From an uncultured Gemella sp. (GTDB taxonomy: Bacteria; Bacillota; Bacilli; Staphylococcales; Gemellaceae), in assembly GCA_945929765.1 (NCBI GenBank), contig CAMEOL010000016.1, forward strand, positions 1 through 11,387: a stretch of DNA of 11,387 nt, read 5' to 3'. Position 1 is the first letter of the stretch, and every line of letters begins with the position of its first letter. Shown one piece after another: positions 1 to 6,392 of this stretch. Position numbers and translations under genes: made by a program. Below the pieces are notes generated by a model. It was not told the origin of the DNA, did not search any database, and worked only from the letters and a program-made list of their open reading frames with translations.

Positions 1-436
1 CAAGCCACAATTCTTCATAATTTATTGTATTAACTGAAGAAAAATAAAAATTTTCTGCTGTAGAACCGCAAGATACTACCATTTTATATAAATTAAATTT
101 TTTTAACAGTATACTTTGTCTTATACTGTAATTTAATATATTTTTAGTTGGAATTATTATCTCTTGCATTCCTAACGTATAAAATTCAGATTTATTATAT
201 ATTATTTTTTCATTATCGTATAAAACATAATTTATTCTACACCATCTTTTGAATAATAATAACTTTAGAATTATGTGAAAAAATAAGATAGCACAAATAA
301 TAGAAACTCCTATTAGTAGCCATTTGTTAAAATTTAATAATTTAGCAATAATTAAAATTACTAGAAAAATACTAACTACTATTAAATTTTTAATAAGTAA
401 ATATTTTTTAAAACTTCCCTCTATAATAAATTTCAT
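1..436 (-). CDS. Small membrane protein with bacterial PH-like domain (YdbS/DUF304 type), 3' end cut by window edge
   Basis: This partial gene has 145 codons visible and no stop before the left edge. The ATG at 436-434 follows a GAGGAGGG ribosome binding site at good spacing. The protein has two hydrophobic segments (about residues 16-33 and 38-62), then a basic stretch (KRW, 63-65) and a soluble part from about 66 onward. The segment around 93-125, an I-P-x-x-x-I start followed by S-I-R-Q-S and K-K-F-N-L-Y, matches the pattern of the bacterial PH domain (DUF304/bPH_2, as in B. subtilis YdbS: IPL-x-x-I-Q, then the R-x-x-G-L turn). Members with two N-terminal helices are usually about 150-170 residues, so little is probably missing. 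It starts 23 nt after the stop of the hydrolase gene upstream and has no promoter of its own that I can see, so the two are probably co-transcribed. Family function is poorly known; a membrane stress or envelope role is only a guess. Domain assignment is moderately secure. Confidence 0.75.
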   Translation of the reverse strand, partial: MKFIIEGSFKKYLLIKNLIVVSIFLVILIIAKLLNFNKWLLIGVSIICAILFFHIILKLLLFKRWCRINYVLYDNEKIIYNKSEFYTLGMQEIIIPTKNILNYSIRQSILLKKFNLYKMVVSCGSTAENFYFSSVNTINYEELWL

Positions 437-459
437 TTAATCCCTCCTCGTAAGAAAAA

Positions 460-1095
460 TTAATAAGCTCTACTAATTAAATCTAAATCACGTTCTTGTT
501 TAATAGTTGTAGAATATCCATGCCCTGGATAAACAACTTTATTATCGTCTAATTTAAAAAGTACGTTACGCAGTGAATTTTTTAATGAATTTAAATCTGA
601 TCCTGGTAAATCATAACGTCCATATCCGTGATTAAATAGAGCATCTCCAACAATAATAAAATCTCCAAAATCAAATGATAACCCTCCTGGAGAATGTCCA
701 GGTGTAGGTAATACTTTAAATGTCATATCTGCCAAAGTATATTCTTTAAAGTTTTCAAATTCAAATTCTGCTGGTGACGTAGTTATCGGGATACGAACTC
801 CAAAACCTTTCGATAAGTTTAATTCTGCATTTTCTAACCATTCTCTCTCTTTCGGAGAAATATACACAGGTACGTTATAATATTTTCTACATTCATCCAA
901 ACCTGCAATATGATCAAAATGTGCATGTGTTAAAATAATAGCTTCTACTTGCAAAACTAATTTATCTACTTCTTTTCTTATTTTTTCAAATCCTGCTCCA
1001 GGATCCACTATAAGAGCCTTTCCATTTCTATGTATAATATAACAATTTTCTTCTACCATATCCATAATTAGTCTTTCAACTTTTATTTTTTCCAT
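460..1095 (-). CDS. Metallo-beta-lactamase-fold hydrolase, glyoxalase II-like (YqgX family)
   Basis: This 211-residue protein has the full metal-binding set of the MBL superfamily: the H-x-H-x-D-H motif at residues 57-62 (THAHFDH), a histidine in PTPGHSPGG (134), an aspartate in VGDALF (151) and a final histidine in YPGHG (192). Family members are cytosolic di-metal hydrolases. The compact length and sequence style match the YqgX/GloB-like group, which cleaves S-acyl-glutathione-type thioesters or other thiol conjugates; the real substrate cannot be read from sequence. I chose the ATG at 1095. A TTG three codons upstream (1104) directly abuts the AGGAG at 1105-1109 and could not be used, whereas the ATG lies 9 nt from it. 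It is the first gene of a likely two-gene unit with the PH-domain membrane protein. Superfamily is certain, substrate unknown. Confidence 0.93.
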   Translation of the reverse strand: MEKIKVERLIMDMVEENCYIIHRNGKALIVDPGAGFEKIRKEVDKLVLQVEAIILTHAHFDHIAGLDECRKYYNVPVYISPKEREWLENAELNLSKGFGVRIPITTSPAEFEFENFKEYTLADMTFKVLPTPGHSPGGLSFDFGDFIIVGDALFNHGYGRYDLPGSDLNSLKNSLRNVLFKLDDNKVVYPGHGYSTTIKQERDLDLISRAY

Positions 1096-1128
1096 TAAAT
1101 CCAACTCCTAATTAATATAATTATTTAT

Positions 1129-1137
1129 ATTATAACA
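1129..1137 (-). promoter_or_regulatory. Probable extended -10 promoter of the hydrolase/PH-domain unit
   Basis: On the minus strand TGT precedes a perfect TATAAT (1134-1129), forming a TGn-extended -10. It lies 33 nt upstream of the hydrolase ATG. No good -35 box exists 16-18 nt upstream; that position falls in the A/T tail and stem of the preceding terminator. Extended -10 promoters can work without a -35, so this is plausible but not certain. Confidence 0.45.
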
Positions 1138-1142
1138 CTGCA

Positions 1143-1184
1143 CAATAAAAAAATAAATAGGATACTTTTTAGTATCCTATTTAT
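1143..1184 (-). terminator. Intrinsic terminator downstream of the yugP-type gene
   Basis: The arms 1153-1166 and 1171-1184 form a perfect 14-bp stem with a 4-nt T loop. On the minus strand it is followed by six U residues and then AUUGUG. On the plus strand the run after the stem is A-rich, so the terminator works for minus-strand transcripts. It separates the peptidase gene from the hydrolase unit, although it is 108 nt beyond the peptidase stop codon. Confidence 0.8.
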
Positions 1185-1209
1185 AAAATTTGGTTCTCTT
1201 TCAAATGAT

Positions 1210-1272
1210 GTGGTTAATTCTTACGTAGCAAACAAGCGCTGTATAAGAATATTATACTTTATTTTTAACCAC
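1210..1272 (-). other. Nested inverted-repeat element in the yugP 3' region
   Basis: GTGGTTA at 1210-1216 pairs with TAACCAC at 1266-1272. Immediately inside it, ATTCTTA at 1217-1223 pairs with TAAGAAT at 1244-1250, leaving a one-sided bulge (1251-1265) and a 20-nt apical loop. No gene overlaps it except a meaningless forward-frame ORF. It lies between the yugP stop (1292) and the terminator at 1153-1184, so the minus-strand RNA would carry this structure followed 25 nt later by the terminator hairpin. It may be a 3' UTR structure, a small RNA, or a leader/attenuator for the hydrolase. The pairing is seen directly; any function is inference. Confidence 0.4.
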
Positions 1273-1291
1273 TGTATTTTTTATACATACA

Positions 1292-2029
1292 TTAATTTCT
1301 ATTGCTACTACTTTGTAAAATTATTAATACAAAACGCATTAATTCCATTAAAGCAACTACTGCTGCTGCCACATAAGTTAAAGCTGCTGCAGTTAAAACT
1401 TTTTTACAATGTCTATGTTCTTGATCGTTTACTATTCCTAACTCTGTTACTTGTTCTAACGCTCTTTTAGAAGCATCAAATTCAACCGGTAAAGTTACAA
1501 CTTGGAACAATACTGCAAACAACATCAATCCAACTCCTGCCCAAGCTAACATAATTCCATAGCTACCTGCAGTTTTCATAAAAGATGTAATCCCTAATCC
1601 TAACATAATAAGAATCATAGATAAGTTCCCACCTAAATTAGCTAAAGGAACTAACGAATGTCTCCAACGCATTGGCTTATAATCTGCCACTTTGTCCTGA
1701 ATAACGTGCCCAATTTCGTGTGCCGCAATAGCTACAGAGGCTACTGTCGGTTGAGAATAAACTATTGGAGAAAGAACTACTACATTTTCTTTTGGATTAT
1801 AATGATCCGACAGTTCTACTTCTCCTCTTACAACACGAACGTCAGTTATTCCATTAGCTTGTAGAATAGCTTCTGCTACCTCTTTCCCTGTAAGACCTGA
1901 CAGAGTTCTTACTTGTTTATATCTACTATATGCACTTTTTACTTTCCATTGCGCCCAAAGTGGTATCAACATAATTAGGGCGAAATAAATTAAATAACTT
2001 CCTGATATTCCATACATACCTGGTATCAT
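1292..2029 (-). CDS. yugP: Membrane zinc metallopeptidase, YugP family
   Basis: This 245-residue protein belongs to the YugP-type neutral zinc metallopeptidase family (Pfam Zn_peptidase_2). It carries the gluzincin-like HEIGH motif at residues 104-108, with H104 and H108 as zinc ligands and E105 as the catalytic base. A later conserved acidic motif, PVEFDAS (181-187), is the likely third ligand region. One N-terminal membrane helix (about 9-27) precedes the catalytic part, and three more hydrophobic segments follow (about 131-150, 158-178 and 213-235). This is the usual family layout and length. The ATG at 2029 sits 10 nt from an AAAGGAGG site (2047-2040), which fixes the start. It appears monocistronic: it has its own extended -10 promoter and a terminator follows. 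The physiological substrate of the family is not well established; a role in membrane protein turnover is inferred from topology. Confidence 0.92.
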   Translation of the reverse strand: MIPGMYGISGSYLIYFALIMLIPLWAQWKVKSAYSRYKQVRTLSGLTGKEVAEAILQANGITDVRVVRGEVELSDHYNPKENVVVLSPIVYSQPTVASVAIAAHEIGHVIQDKVADYKPMRWRHSLVPLANLGGNLSMILIMLGLGITSFMKTAGSYGIMLAWAGVGLMLFAVLFQVVTLPVEFDASKRALEQVTELGIVNDQEHRHCKKVLTAAALTYVAAAVVALMELMRFVLIILQSSSNRN

Positions 2030-2062
2030 ATGTGAAATTCCTCCTTTAGAGATATTAATGAA

Positions 2063-2071
2063 ATTATATCA
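2063..2071 (-). promoter_or_regulatory. Extended -10 promoter of the yugP-type gene
   Basis: On the minus strand TGA followed by TATAAT (2068-2063) forms a TGn-extended -10, ending 33 nt upstream of the ATG. At 17-nt spacing the -35 position reads TAGAAT, a poor match (3 of 6). The 120 nt farther upstream is non-coding and includes two copies of GTCAAACTA (minus strand; 2101-2093 and 2166-2158). Confidence 0.55.
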
Positions 2072-2189
2072 TCTTTCTTCTAACAATTCTAGTAGTTTGA
2101 CTTTTTTTGACAAATTATTTTTACATACTTTATTTAAAAAGTATAAAGAACTTTTATTAGTTTGACGTTACTCGTACTAAAATATGTAT

Positions 2190-2234
2190 ATAAATAAAAC
2201 TCTAAAAAATGATTTAAAAATCAATATTTTAGAG
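2190..2234 (-). terminator. Probable intrinsic terminator of typA
   Basis: CTCTAAAA at 2200-2207 pairs with TTTTAGAG at 2227-2234. A further imperfect inner stem (around 2211-2225, GATTT/AAATC) closes the loop. On the minus strand the stem is followed by a U-rich tail (UUUUAUUUAUA, starting at 2199). It lies 19-53 nt past the typA stop codon. It is less compact than the others here because of a mismatch and bulge. Confidence 0.6.
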
Positions 2235-2252
2235 ATATTATTTACTTCTTAA

Positions 2253-4097
2253 TTATTCTTCAGAATATTTAGCCTTTCTTGCTAATCGTTCACGAACCGA
2301 TTTATCTAATTCCTTTTTACGAAGACGTATCGATACTGGCGTAACTTCTAAATACTCATCATCATCTAAATATTCTAAACTTTCTTCAAGAGTCATTATT
2401 TTCGCTTTTTTCAGTGACACTGTTTGATCTTTAGTTGATGAACGAACGTTTGTTTGTGCTTTTGCTTTTGTAATATTTACTGTTAGATCATTTTCTCTAC
2501 TGTTCTCTCCAACTATCATACCACCGTATATTTCTGTTCCAGGTTCAACAAAAACTATACCACGATCTTCTAAACTAGAAATAGAATAAGCTGTTGCTTG
2601 ACCATTTTCTTGAGCTACTAAAACTCCGTTTCGACGGCCTCCAACTTTTCCTTTTTGCATAGGTTGATAAGAGTCAAAAGTATGGTTCAATATTCCGTAC
2701 CCTTTTGTCATCGACATAAATTCTGTACGGTACCCTATTAATCCACGTGCTGGAACATTAAATATTAATCTAGTTTGTCCATTACCATCAGCTTGCATAT
2801 CTACCATATCACCTTTTCGTTGCCCTATAGATTCTATAACAGCACCTACAGATTCATCTGGAGTATCTATTTGTACTCTTTCTACAGGCTCACAATCAAC
2901 TCCATCTATATTACGAATAATTACTTCTGGTTTAGATACTTGAAGTTCAAAACCTTCTCGACGCATATTTTCGATAAGTACAGACAAGTGTAATTCTCCT
3001 CGCCCACTTACTATCCAAGAGTCCGGCCCTGATTGTTCAACTCGTAGCGAAACATCCGTTTCTAATTGTTGCATTAATCTATCATCAATTTTACTTGCCG
3101 TTACAAATTTACCTTCTTTTCCTGCGAATGGAGAATTATTTACTACAAATGTCATTTGTAGCGTAGGTTCGTCTATGTGTAGTACCGGTAAGGCTTCTTG
3201 GTGATCAGTCGGTGTTACTGTTTCTCCTACGTTAATATCATCCATTCCCGAAACTGCAACAATATCTCCAGCTTTAGCTTCTTGTATTTCTTCTCTCTTC
3301 AAACCAAAGAATCCGAAAATTTTTGTTACACGGAAATTCTTCGTAGTACCGTCTAATTTTATTAGCGATACAGAATCACCTACACGCATGCTTCCACGAA
3401 ATACACGTCCGATCCCTATACGTCCAACATAATCGTTATAGTCAAGTAATGACGTTTGGAATTGTAATGGCTCATCACTATTATCTACTGGAGCTGGTAC
3501 ATAATCTAAAATTGTATCGTATAAACATTTCATATTATCTTCTTGTTTGGATGGATCACTATCTAATGAAGCTGTTCCGTTAATTGCTGATGCATAAACT
3601 ACTGGAAATTCTAATTGATCCTCATCAGCACCTAATTCGATAAATAAATCTATAACTTCATCTACTACTGCTTCTGGACGAGCAGAATCTTTATCAATTT
3701 TATTTACTACTACTATAGGTTTTAAATGTTGTTCCAAAGCTTTCTTTAATACGAAACGTGTCTGGGGCATTGTTCCTTCGTATGCATCTACTACTAACAG
3801 AACTCCATCTACCATTTTCATAATACGTTCAACTTCTCCACCGAAATCAGCGTGTCCTGGAGTATCCATTATGTTTATTCTTTTCCCTGCATAATCAATA
3901 GCTGTATTTTTTGCTAAAATAGTAATTCCACGCTCTCTCTCTAGATCGTTAGAGTCCATAGCTCTCTCTTCTACATGTTCATTTGAACGAAAAATTCCTG
4001 ATTGTTTTAACAATTCGTCAACTAAAGTAGTTTTTCCATGGTCAACGTGGGCAATAATCGCAATATTTCTAATATCATCTCTAATTTTTATAGACAT
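2253..4097 (-). CDS. typA: Ribosome-associated translational GTPase TypA/BipA
   Basis: This 614-residue protein is full length for the TypA/BipA family. All GTPase motifs are intact: G1 AHVDHGKTT (16-24), G2 with RERGITI (54-60), G3 DTPGHAD (78-84), G4 NKID (132-135) and G5 SAI (170-172). An EF-Tu-like beta-barrel domain follows (about 205-300), then EF-G-like domains III and V (SGRGELHL and VPARGLIGYRTEF are recognisable) and the BipA-specific C-terminal domain ending in a basic tail. TypA binds ribosomes and supports 50S assembly and growth at low temperature or under stress in several bacteria. The start ATG has AAGGAG 7 nt upstream. A promoter (TTGCAA-17-TAATAT) lies just ahead and a terminator follows, so it is probably monocistronic. 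Nothing unusual in the sequence. Confidence 0.98.
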   Translation of the reverse strand: MSIKIRDDIRNIAIIAHVDHGKTTLVDELLKQSGIFRSNEHVEERAMDSNDLERERGITILAKNTAIDYAGKRINIMDTPGHADFGGEVERIMKMVDGVLLVVDAYEGTMPQTRFVLKKALEQHLKPIVVVNKIDKDSARPEAVVDEVIDLFIELGADEDQLEFPVVYASAINGTASLDSDPSKQEDNMKCLYDTILDYVPAPVDNSDEPLQFQTSLLDYNDYVGRIGIGRVFRGSMRVGDSVSLIKLDGTTKNFRVTKIFGFFGLKREEIQEAKAGDIVAVSGMDDINVGETVTPTDHQEALPVLHIDEPTLQMTFVVNNSPFAGKEGKFVTASKIDDRLMQQLETDVSLRVEQSGPDSWIVSGRGELHLSVLIENMRREGFELQVSKPEVIIRNIDGVDCEPVERVQIDTPDESVGAVIESIGQRKGDMVDMQADGNGQTRLIFNVPARGLIGYRTEFMSMTKGYGILNHTFDSYQPMQKGKVGGRRNGVLVAQENGQATAYSISSLEDRGIVFVEPGTEIYGGMIVGENSRENDLTVNITKAKAQTNVRSSTKDQTVSLKKAKIMTLEESLEYLDDDEYLEVTPVSIRLRKKELDKSVRERLARKAKYSEE

Positions 4098-4129
4098 TTA
4101 ATTTCTCCTTCAATAATTCTAACTAAACA

Positions 4130-4158
4130 ATATTACCACAACTGAACATTCATTGCAA
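4130..4158 (-). promoter_or_regulatory. Promoter of typA
   Basis: On the minus strand, a -35 TTGCAA (4158-4153), a 17-nt spacer and a -10 TAATAT (4135-4130) preceded by TGG (extended -10) give a good vegetative-sigma promoter. The predicted start would leave a leader of about 25 nt carrying the AAGGAG site. Confidence 0.65.
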
Positions 4159-4467
4159 ATATATCGATATTACTACTTTATATATTATTATGACTTCTGT
4201 TTAATATTAATATTGTATTTTTTCTATACTGTAATTTAAATAATCTAGAAAATTCACTTTTAATAAATAGCATATAAATAAAATATCCTACTATTCATAC
4301 TACGAAAATATATATACTATAACTTTTCTATATTTTGTTTTAGCCGTATTTCCCTCCATATATTTTACATAAACTCGAATAACTACAATTACACAAAAAA
4401 AATAAACATAATTTACAACATTATAACTCAGATAATATTAATTTTATTATGTGTAATTATTAACTAC
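4159..4467. other. Non-coding AT-rich stretch between the first lactate permease and typA
   Basis: About 310 nt with no credible gene on either strand. It is very AT-rich and rich in stops in all frames. The only item of note is a minus-strand micro-ORF at 4359-4300 (ATG to TAG, 19 codons, reading MEGNTAKTKYRKVIVYIFS). It lacks an upstream ribosome binding site and I do not annotate it as a gene. I see no riboswitch, tRNA or clear repeat here. Confidence 0.5.
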
Positions 4468-4515
4468 AAAAAACAACTCATTACGATGAGAAAATATGTC
4501 ATCATAATGAGTTGT
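4464..4515 (-). terminator. Intrinsic terminator of the downstream lactate permease gene
   Basis: Arms 4473-4489 and 4499-4515 (17 nt each, 9-nt loop) pair completely on the minus-strand RNA, including one U-G wobble that would be an A-C mismatch on the plus strand. A run of U residues follows (complement of 4468-4473). It sits 25 nt beyond the permease stop codon at 4541. Confidence 0.85.
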
Positions 4516-4540
4516 CATAAATTTATATTCCTATATTATT

Positions 4541-6190
4541 TTATGGGTGTGCAGGAATCATCCATGATAATAGACCTGTAGATTGAGCTGCTACTATCGC
4601 ACAAATAATTAATAGTAAAATTATACTATGTTTTACAGTGAATTTTAATAATTCAGCTTCTTTTCCTACTAATCCTACCGCTGCTGCTGCAACCGCGATT
4701 GATTGTGGAGAAATCATCTTACCTGTTACCCCTCCAGAAGCATTAGCTGCTACTGCTAATAATGGATCCATTCCAACTTGTTGAGCTGTAACTTGTTGTA
4801 ATTTAGCAAATAGTAAGTTAGCTGAAGTATCTGAACCTGTAATAAATACCCCTGTCCATCCTAGAGCTGATGAGAAGAATACGAACGATTTTCCTGTCGC
4901 TGCTAACGCACTACCTAGTGTATTAGTCATACCTGATGCGTTCATTACATAGGCAAAACCTACTACGAAACAGATTGTTAATAGTGCAATCTTAATTTCG
5001 TTAAATGTTTCGATAAATGTTTTGAACATATCTCCCCAAGAGATCTTAATTATGAATTTAGTAATAAATGCTGCTACTAAAATTGATGTACCTGTAGCTC
5101 CGATAATATCTAATTTAAAGATAGCTGCTATCGGCTTAGTTGAAATAGAGCTAATAATGTTATTGTGAATAAATGGTACTTCTATATTTACTGCAAAATT
5201 CTTGAAGAATTCTTTAACTGGTTTCATAGTCCATACAAAGATTATACCTGTTAGAACTACGAATGGTGACCATGCAACAAAAATATCTCTAACACTGTGA
5301 TTTGGTTTTTCGGCACTCTCTTTTACTTCTTCGTCTTTAAACTTCCAAGTAGTTTTTGGTTTCCACACTTGTAAAAGCGCAACTGTAGCTATTAATGAAA
5401 CTAATGATGAAAGAATATCTGGTAATTCTGGTCCCATAAAGTTAGAACTTACATATTGAGCTAGTGCGAATGACCCACCAGATACTAATAATGCTGGCCA
5501 AACTTCAAGAGTTTTCTTCAATCCTGCCATAATGAAAACTAAATAGAAAGGTACAAATAATGATACTAGCGGTAATTGTCTACCGATCATCGCTGCAATT
5601 TCTACTGCTGATATAGGTGTACCGTTAGCATAAGTAGCTAATCCGTCTATCGCCGTTACAGGAACACCTACAGCTCCGAACGCTACTGGTGCAGTATTAG
5701 CTAATAAACAGATTCCTGCAGCGTACAATGGTTTAAATCCTAAACCAACAAGTAACGCAGCTGTGATAGCAACCGGCGCCCCAAATCCTGCAGCACCTTC
5801 TAAGAACGCTCCGAATGAAAACGCAATTAGTAATGCTTGGATACGACGGTCATCAGTTAATGCAGTAACACTATCACGAATAATATTAAAGTGACCTGTT
5901 TTTACAGTCATTTTATATAAGAACACTGATGTTAAAATGATCCATCCAATAGGTAAGAATCCATACGCCATACCTTGCCCTGTCGCCGCCAATGCAAATG
6001 TTGTTGGCATTTTAAAGAATACGATAGCAAGCACTATAGCTAATAACATTGTAGTTAACCCTGTTAACCACCCTTTTAATTTGAATCCAGCCAGAGCAAC
6101 TAAATAGTAAATAATAGGAATAAGTGCAATCGCTGCTGATATATATACACTATCAGAAACTGGCTGAAGTAGTTGTGTAAATTTTTCCAT
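4541..6190 (-). CDS. lctP: L-lactate permease (LctP/LldP family), copy 1
   Basis: This 549-residue polytopic membrane protein is full length for the LctP family, which moves L-lactate (and often glycolate or D-lactate) across the membrane with protons. It has about 12-13 hydrophobic helices. Family hallmarks include the glycine-rich EGAAGFGAPVAI segment (131-142), NTAPVAFGAVG (165-175), LDIIGATGTSILVAA (360-374), GSDTSANLLF (452-461) and the C-terminal KMISPQSIAVA (491-501). The middle loop (about 280-300) is charged and cytoplasm-like. It is about 76 % identical (hand alignment) to the copy just upstream, with residues 398-460 nearly identical. GGAGGGG at 6203-6197 serves the ATG at 6190. 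A start-stop pair, ATG-TAA (6196-6191), lies immediately before and in frame with this ATG. It has its own promoter with a cre-like site and its own terminator, so it is a separate unit from copy 2. Direction in vivo (lactate uptake or release) cannot be told from sequence. Confidence 0.96.
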   Translation of the reverse strand: MEKFTQLLQPVSDSVYISAAIALIPIIYYLVALAGFKLKGWLTGLTTMLLAIVLAIVFFKMPTTFALAATGQGMAYGFLPIGWIILTSVFLYKMTVKTGHFNIIRDSVTALTDDRRIQALLIAFSFGAFLEGAAGFGAPVAITAALLVGLGFKPLYAAGICLLANTAPVAFGAVGVPVTAIDGLATYANGTPISAVEIAAMIGRQLPLVSLFVPFYLVFIMAGLKKTLEVWPALLVSGGSFALAQYVSSNFMGPELPDILSSLVSLIATVALLQVWKPKTTWKFKDEEVKESAEKPNHSVRDIFVAWSPFVVLTGIIFVWTMKPVKEFFKNFAVNIEVPFIHNNIISSISTKPIAAIFKLDIIGATGTSILVAAFITKFIIKISWGDMFKTFIETFNEIKIALLTICFVVGFAYVMNASGMTNTLGSALAATGKSFVFFSSALGWTGVFITGSDTSANLLFAKLQQVTAQQVGMDPLLAVAANASGGVTGKMISPQSIAVAAAAVGLVGKEAELLKFTVKHSIILLLIICAIVAAQSTGLLSWMIPAHP

Positions 6191-6228
6191 TTACATCCCC
6201 TCCGTTTGTTTATTTATTTTATAATCAT

Positions 6229-6257
6229 ATTATAACTTATTAACGCTTTCTTGTAAA
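6229..6257 (-). promoter_or_regulatory. Promoter of lactate permease copy 1
   Basis: On the minus strand, -35 TTTACA (6257-6252; 5 of 6) and a perfect -10 TATAAT (6234-6229) with exact 17-nt spacing. This is the best-formed promoter in the window. Predicted leader is about 30 nt. Confidence 0.75.
6238..6252 (-). promoter_or_regulatory. Possible CcpA (cre-like) site within the lctP copy 1 promoter
   Basis: The minus-strand sequence AAGAAAGCGTTAATA contains the cre core (A-A-N-C-G-N-W). It matches the consensus WTGNAANCGNWNNCW at all but two fixed positions (A for T, and T for C). It fills the spacer between the -35 and -10, where a bound repressor would block transcription. Carbon catabolite control of a lactate transporter is biologically sensible, but the two mismatches keep this tentative. 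Confidence 0.35.
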
Positions 6258-6309
6258 GGTTTTCTTTGTGTTTTTTTGAAAATTTTTTTATTTTTTTAAT
6301 ATTTTACAC

Positions 6310-6360
6310 TATAATAACAAAGAGATGTGTAAGAAAATTTCTTATAAACTCACACATCTC
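6310..6360 (-). terminator. Probable intrinsic terminator of lactate permease copy 2
   Basis: GAGATGTGT at 6322-6330 pairs with ACACATCTC at 6352-6360, enclosing a second 7-bp hairpin (TAAGAAA 6330-6336 with TTTCTTA 6338-6344). A U-rich tail (UUUGUUAUUAUAG) follows on the minus strand. It lies 33 nt after the stop of copy 2, before the copy 1 promoter. The tail is interrupted, so some readthrough into copy 1 is possible. Confidence 0.65.
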
Positions 6361-6392
6361 AACATCAAACTGTTATAATATAAAATTAGTAT

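Noticed and set aside
1096..1104. TTG start three codons upstream for the MBL-fold hydrolase
   Set aside because: The AGGAG site touches this TTG with no spacing; the ATG at 1095 is 9 nt away and fits.
1210..1470. 86-codon forward ORF at the yugP 3' end
   Set aside because: It lies partly antisense to the peptidase C-terminus, is Leu/Tyr/Phe-rich from AT-rich DNA and has no ribosome binding site; the inverted repeats there explain the sequence better.
2107..2136. Forward TTGACA upstream of yugP as a promoter
   Set aside because: At 17-18 nt spacing the -10 reads TTATTT or TATTTA, too poor, and no gene follows on the plus strand.
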